Assembly: GCA_903938935.1 (NCBI GenBank)
Contig: CAJAFD010000167.1
Coordinates: 1-6,764, forward strand
DNA: 6,764 nt
Reading direction: 5' to 3'
Source: an uncultured Opitutia bacterium
GTDB taxonomy: Bacteria; Verrucomicrobiota; Verrucomicrobiia; Opitutales; Opitutaceae
The notes below the pieces were generated by a model that was not told the origin of the DNA, did no database searches, and saw only the letters and a program-made list of their open reading frames with translations. Shown here one piece after another: positions 5,854 through 6,764 of this stretch (the first letter of the stretch is position 1; the number at the start of each line of letters is the position of its first letter). The position numbers and the translations under genes are program-made.

Positions 5854-6112
5854 GCCCCGAAGCTACCGGCGTCCGACCCCGGTTCAAGCCTGCGCATGGC
5901 GTCATGCCTCGCAGCCTCGCGCGACTGTGGCCATCCGGCTGAAATCATTTCGCTCCTGCCACCCCCGCCACCTCGATCACGCGACCTTCCGCTCCGCCCA
6001 CAAGGACGCTCGCCTTGCGCCGTGGCTTGCTACAACCCGCCGAGGCTGGTCTGAAACCTTAACCCCAAAAAGAGTCGCTTGCCATGCCATTACCCGGCGC
6101 CAAATTCAGCGC
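5854..6112. other. Gene-free region between divergent small ORF and TA module
   Basis: No convincing gene is seen on either strand. The plus frame is open through this stretch into the antitoxin, but it translates to Arg/Pro/Ser/His-rich sequence with no resemblance to the family. The region contains a small palindrome GCATG-gcgt-CATGC (5894-5907), about 40 bp upstream of the minus-strand antitoxin-like ORF, and R2 copy a. Promoters for the divergent transcripts should lie here, but no good sigma-70 hexamer pair was found. Confidence 0.6.
5978..6030. repeat. Direct repeat R2, copy a (about 53 bp)
   Basis: This copy matches 6611-6663 in the same orientation at 47 of 53 positions; weaker similarity continues a further 10-15 bp to the right with a 2-bp gap. 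Differences are at 5987, 5991, 6004, 6014, 6023 and 6025. It contains a hairpin CAAGG-acgctcg-CCTTG (6001-6017). In the other copy the fifth base pair is swapped from G-C to C-G, keeping the stem. The two copies bracket the antitoxin-toxin pair at 6113-6606. It is unrelated in sequence to R1. Confidence 0.85.
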
Positions 6113-6310
6113 ATGTCGTCGGCAATCGCGAAGCGCAAAAACGTCAAATCGTCGGCCATTAAGTTGGTGCGTGGCCTCTCTCCCTCGTCCACCTGGGATG
6201 ATCTCATGTATCGCATCTACGTCCGGCAAAAAATCGACGCCGGGCTCGCCGATATTCGCGTTGGCCGCGTCCATTCGCACGCGGCGATTAGGAAGGAATT
6301 TGCGGCGTGA
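6113..6310 (+). CDS. Type II antitoxin of a RelE/ParE-type module
   Basis: The protein has 65 residues from the ATG at 6113. An N-terminal basic stretch (AKRKNVKSSAIKLVRGL, 6-22) precedes the typical antitoxin core STWDDLMYRIYVRQKID (25-41), then AGLADIRVGR (42-51) and HAAIRKEF (56-63). The WDDLxYxxYVRQKIxxGLxDxxxGR pattern is common in antitoxins encoded directly before RelE/ParE toxins; it should bind and block the toxin, and may bind the operon promoter. The frame is open far upstream (to 5672), but that part is non-coding in character. The stop overlaps the toxin start in GTGA, so the two are translationally coupled. The start itself has no Shine-Dalgarno. Confidence 0.87.
   Translation: MSSAIAKRKNVKSSAIKLVRGLSPSSTWDDLMYRIYVRQKIDAGLADIRVGRVHSHAAIRKEFAA
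6290..6298 (+). promoter_or_regulatory. Ribosome binding site of the RelE/ParE-type toxin
   Basis: AGGAAGGAA lies inside the 3' end of the antitoxin gene, 8 nt before the GTG start of the toxin. It is the clearest Shine-Dalgarno in the window and supports GTG at 6307 as the start. Confidence 0.7.
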
Positions 6311-6606
6311 CGATTGGCTGGTCCTCCGAAGCTAGGCGGTCGCTGCGTGCGATTCGACGCTACATCGCGCAGGATTCCGAATTTTACGCCGCACGGATGG
6401 TCGCTCGCATCATCGAGCGTGTGGAGCGCGCCGCGATGGCTCCCAGCCAAGGCCACTCGGTCCACGAATATCCTGAGGCACCGTTGAAGGAAGTTCACGA
6501 GTCTCCGTATCGCATCATCTACCGTTTTTCGGCTGCGGAATTTTGGGTCGTGACGATTGTCCATTTTAAAGCGCCTCTCGAACGAAAGCGGCTAACCAGT
6601 CGCTAG
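6307..6606 (+). CDS. RelE/ParE-family toxin
   Basis: The protein has 99 residues from a GTG start. The fold signature is present: a first strand IGWSSEA (3-9), two helices RRSLRAIRRYIAQDS (10-24) and FYAARMVARIIERVERAA (26-43), then PSQGHSVHEY (46-55), KEVHESPYRIIYRF (61-74) and the last strands FWVVTIVHFKAPL (79-91). The VxE....YRIIY core and the closing I.H...PL are typical of ParE/RelE toxins. ParE members inhibit DNA gyrase and RelE members cleave mRNA at the ribosome; sequence alone does not decide which applies here. Length and motifs are complete, so it is probably functional. The GTGA overlap with the antitoxin and its own good Shine-Dalgarno fit balanced expression of the pair. Confidence 0.9.
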   Translation: MTIGWSSEARRSLRAIRRYIAQDSEFYAARMVARIIERVERAAMAPSQGHSVHEYPEAPLKEVHESPYRIIYRFSAAEFWVVTIVHFKAPLERKRLTSR

Positions 6607-6610
6607 CGCC

Positions 6611-6663
6611 CACGCGACCCTCCACTCCGCCCACAACGACGCTCGCGTTGCGCCGCGCCTTGC
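6611..6663. repeat. Direct repeat R2, copy b (about 53 bp)
   Basis: This is the second R2 copy, in the same orientation as 5978-6030, starting 4 bp after the toxin stop. The hairpin reads CAACG-acgctcg-CGTTG (6634-6650). Relative to copy a, the two differences at 6637 and 6647 are the two halves of one base pair. The spacing of the pair is 633 bp, with the antitoxin and toxin genes between. Confidence 0.85.
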
Positions 6664-6764
6664 GCGATAACGCGGGCTCTTTTGGCAACCCCTTCTTCTC
6701 TATCGCAACCGTCCTCTCCATCCGCCCTCGCGGCGGACCGCGCGCCGTTGCCCATGCGCGACGG
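6664..6764. other. Unassigned window edge
   Basis: No supported gene. A minus-strand frame is open from the window edge to a stop at 6566, running through R2 copy b and 41 bp antisense into the toxin gene. Its only ATG here (6721) would give a 51-residue peptide of no recognisable family. It could be the tail of a gene lying outside the window, but the repeat-derived part makes chance likelier. Confidence 0.4.

Noticed and set aside
5672..6112. 212-residue plus-strand ORF merging the upstream region with the antitoxin
   Set aside because: The first 147 residues are Arg/Ser/Pro/His-rich and run through R2 and antisense to the small ORF; only the last 65 match an antitoxin.
6566..6764. Minus-strand open frame reaching the window edge
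   Set aside because: It passes through the R2 repeat and into the toxin gene antisense; repeat differences are mostly non-synonymous in this frame and no family is recognisable.

Overview
The window is GC-rich and densely packed and reads as bacterial chromosome. The best guess is Verrucomicrobiota, probably the Opitutaceae. This rests on a small lipoprotein with a PW.RP..WE tail, a membrane-anchored coiled-coil protein with a C-terminal beta-rich domain, a Pgi of the roughly 530-residue type, and start codons that mostly lack Shine-Dalgarno sequences. The assignment is from memory of these families, not from a search.

Positions 1-4009 (all minus strand) are ordinary chromosomal genes. In transcription order they are pgi (glucose-6-phosphate isomerase), a membrane-anchored coiled-coil protein, a 54-residue lipoprotein, a strong intrinsic terminator, rsmI (16S rRNA C1402 ribose 2'-O-methyltransferase) and a Ppx/GppA-family phosphatase cut by the window edge. 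The last two overlap by GTGA. The terminator lies only 10 nt before the rsmI start, so rsmI-ppx transcription probably needs read-through or attenuation.

Positions 4010-6764 look like an accessory toxin-antitoxin zone. A plus-strand hicB-hicA pair (4232-4665) lies between two copies of a 60-bp direct repeat (R1, 56/60 identical). A minus-strand secreted alpha/beta-hydrolase follows, preceded by a 55-residue ORF that looks like an orphan type II antitoxin. A plus-strand antitoxin plus RelE/ParE-family toxin pair (6113-6606) lies between two copies of a second, unrelated direct repeat (R2, 47/53 identical). The two R2 copies carry a compensatory base-pair change in a short hairpin.

No rRNA, tRNA, CRISPR array, transposase or integrase was found. 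The most notable observation is that two different toxin-antitoxin modules are each bracketed by their own pair of direct repeats, with a third antitoxin-like ORF between them.
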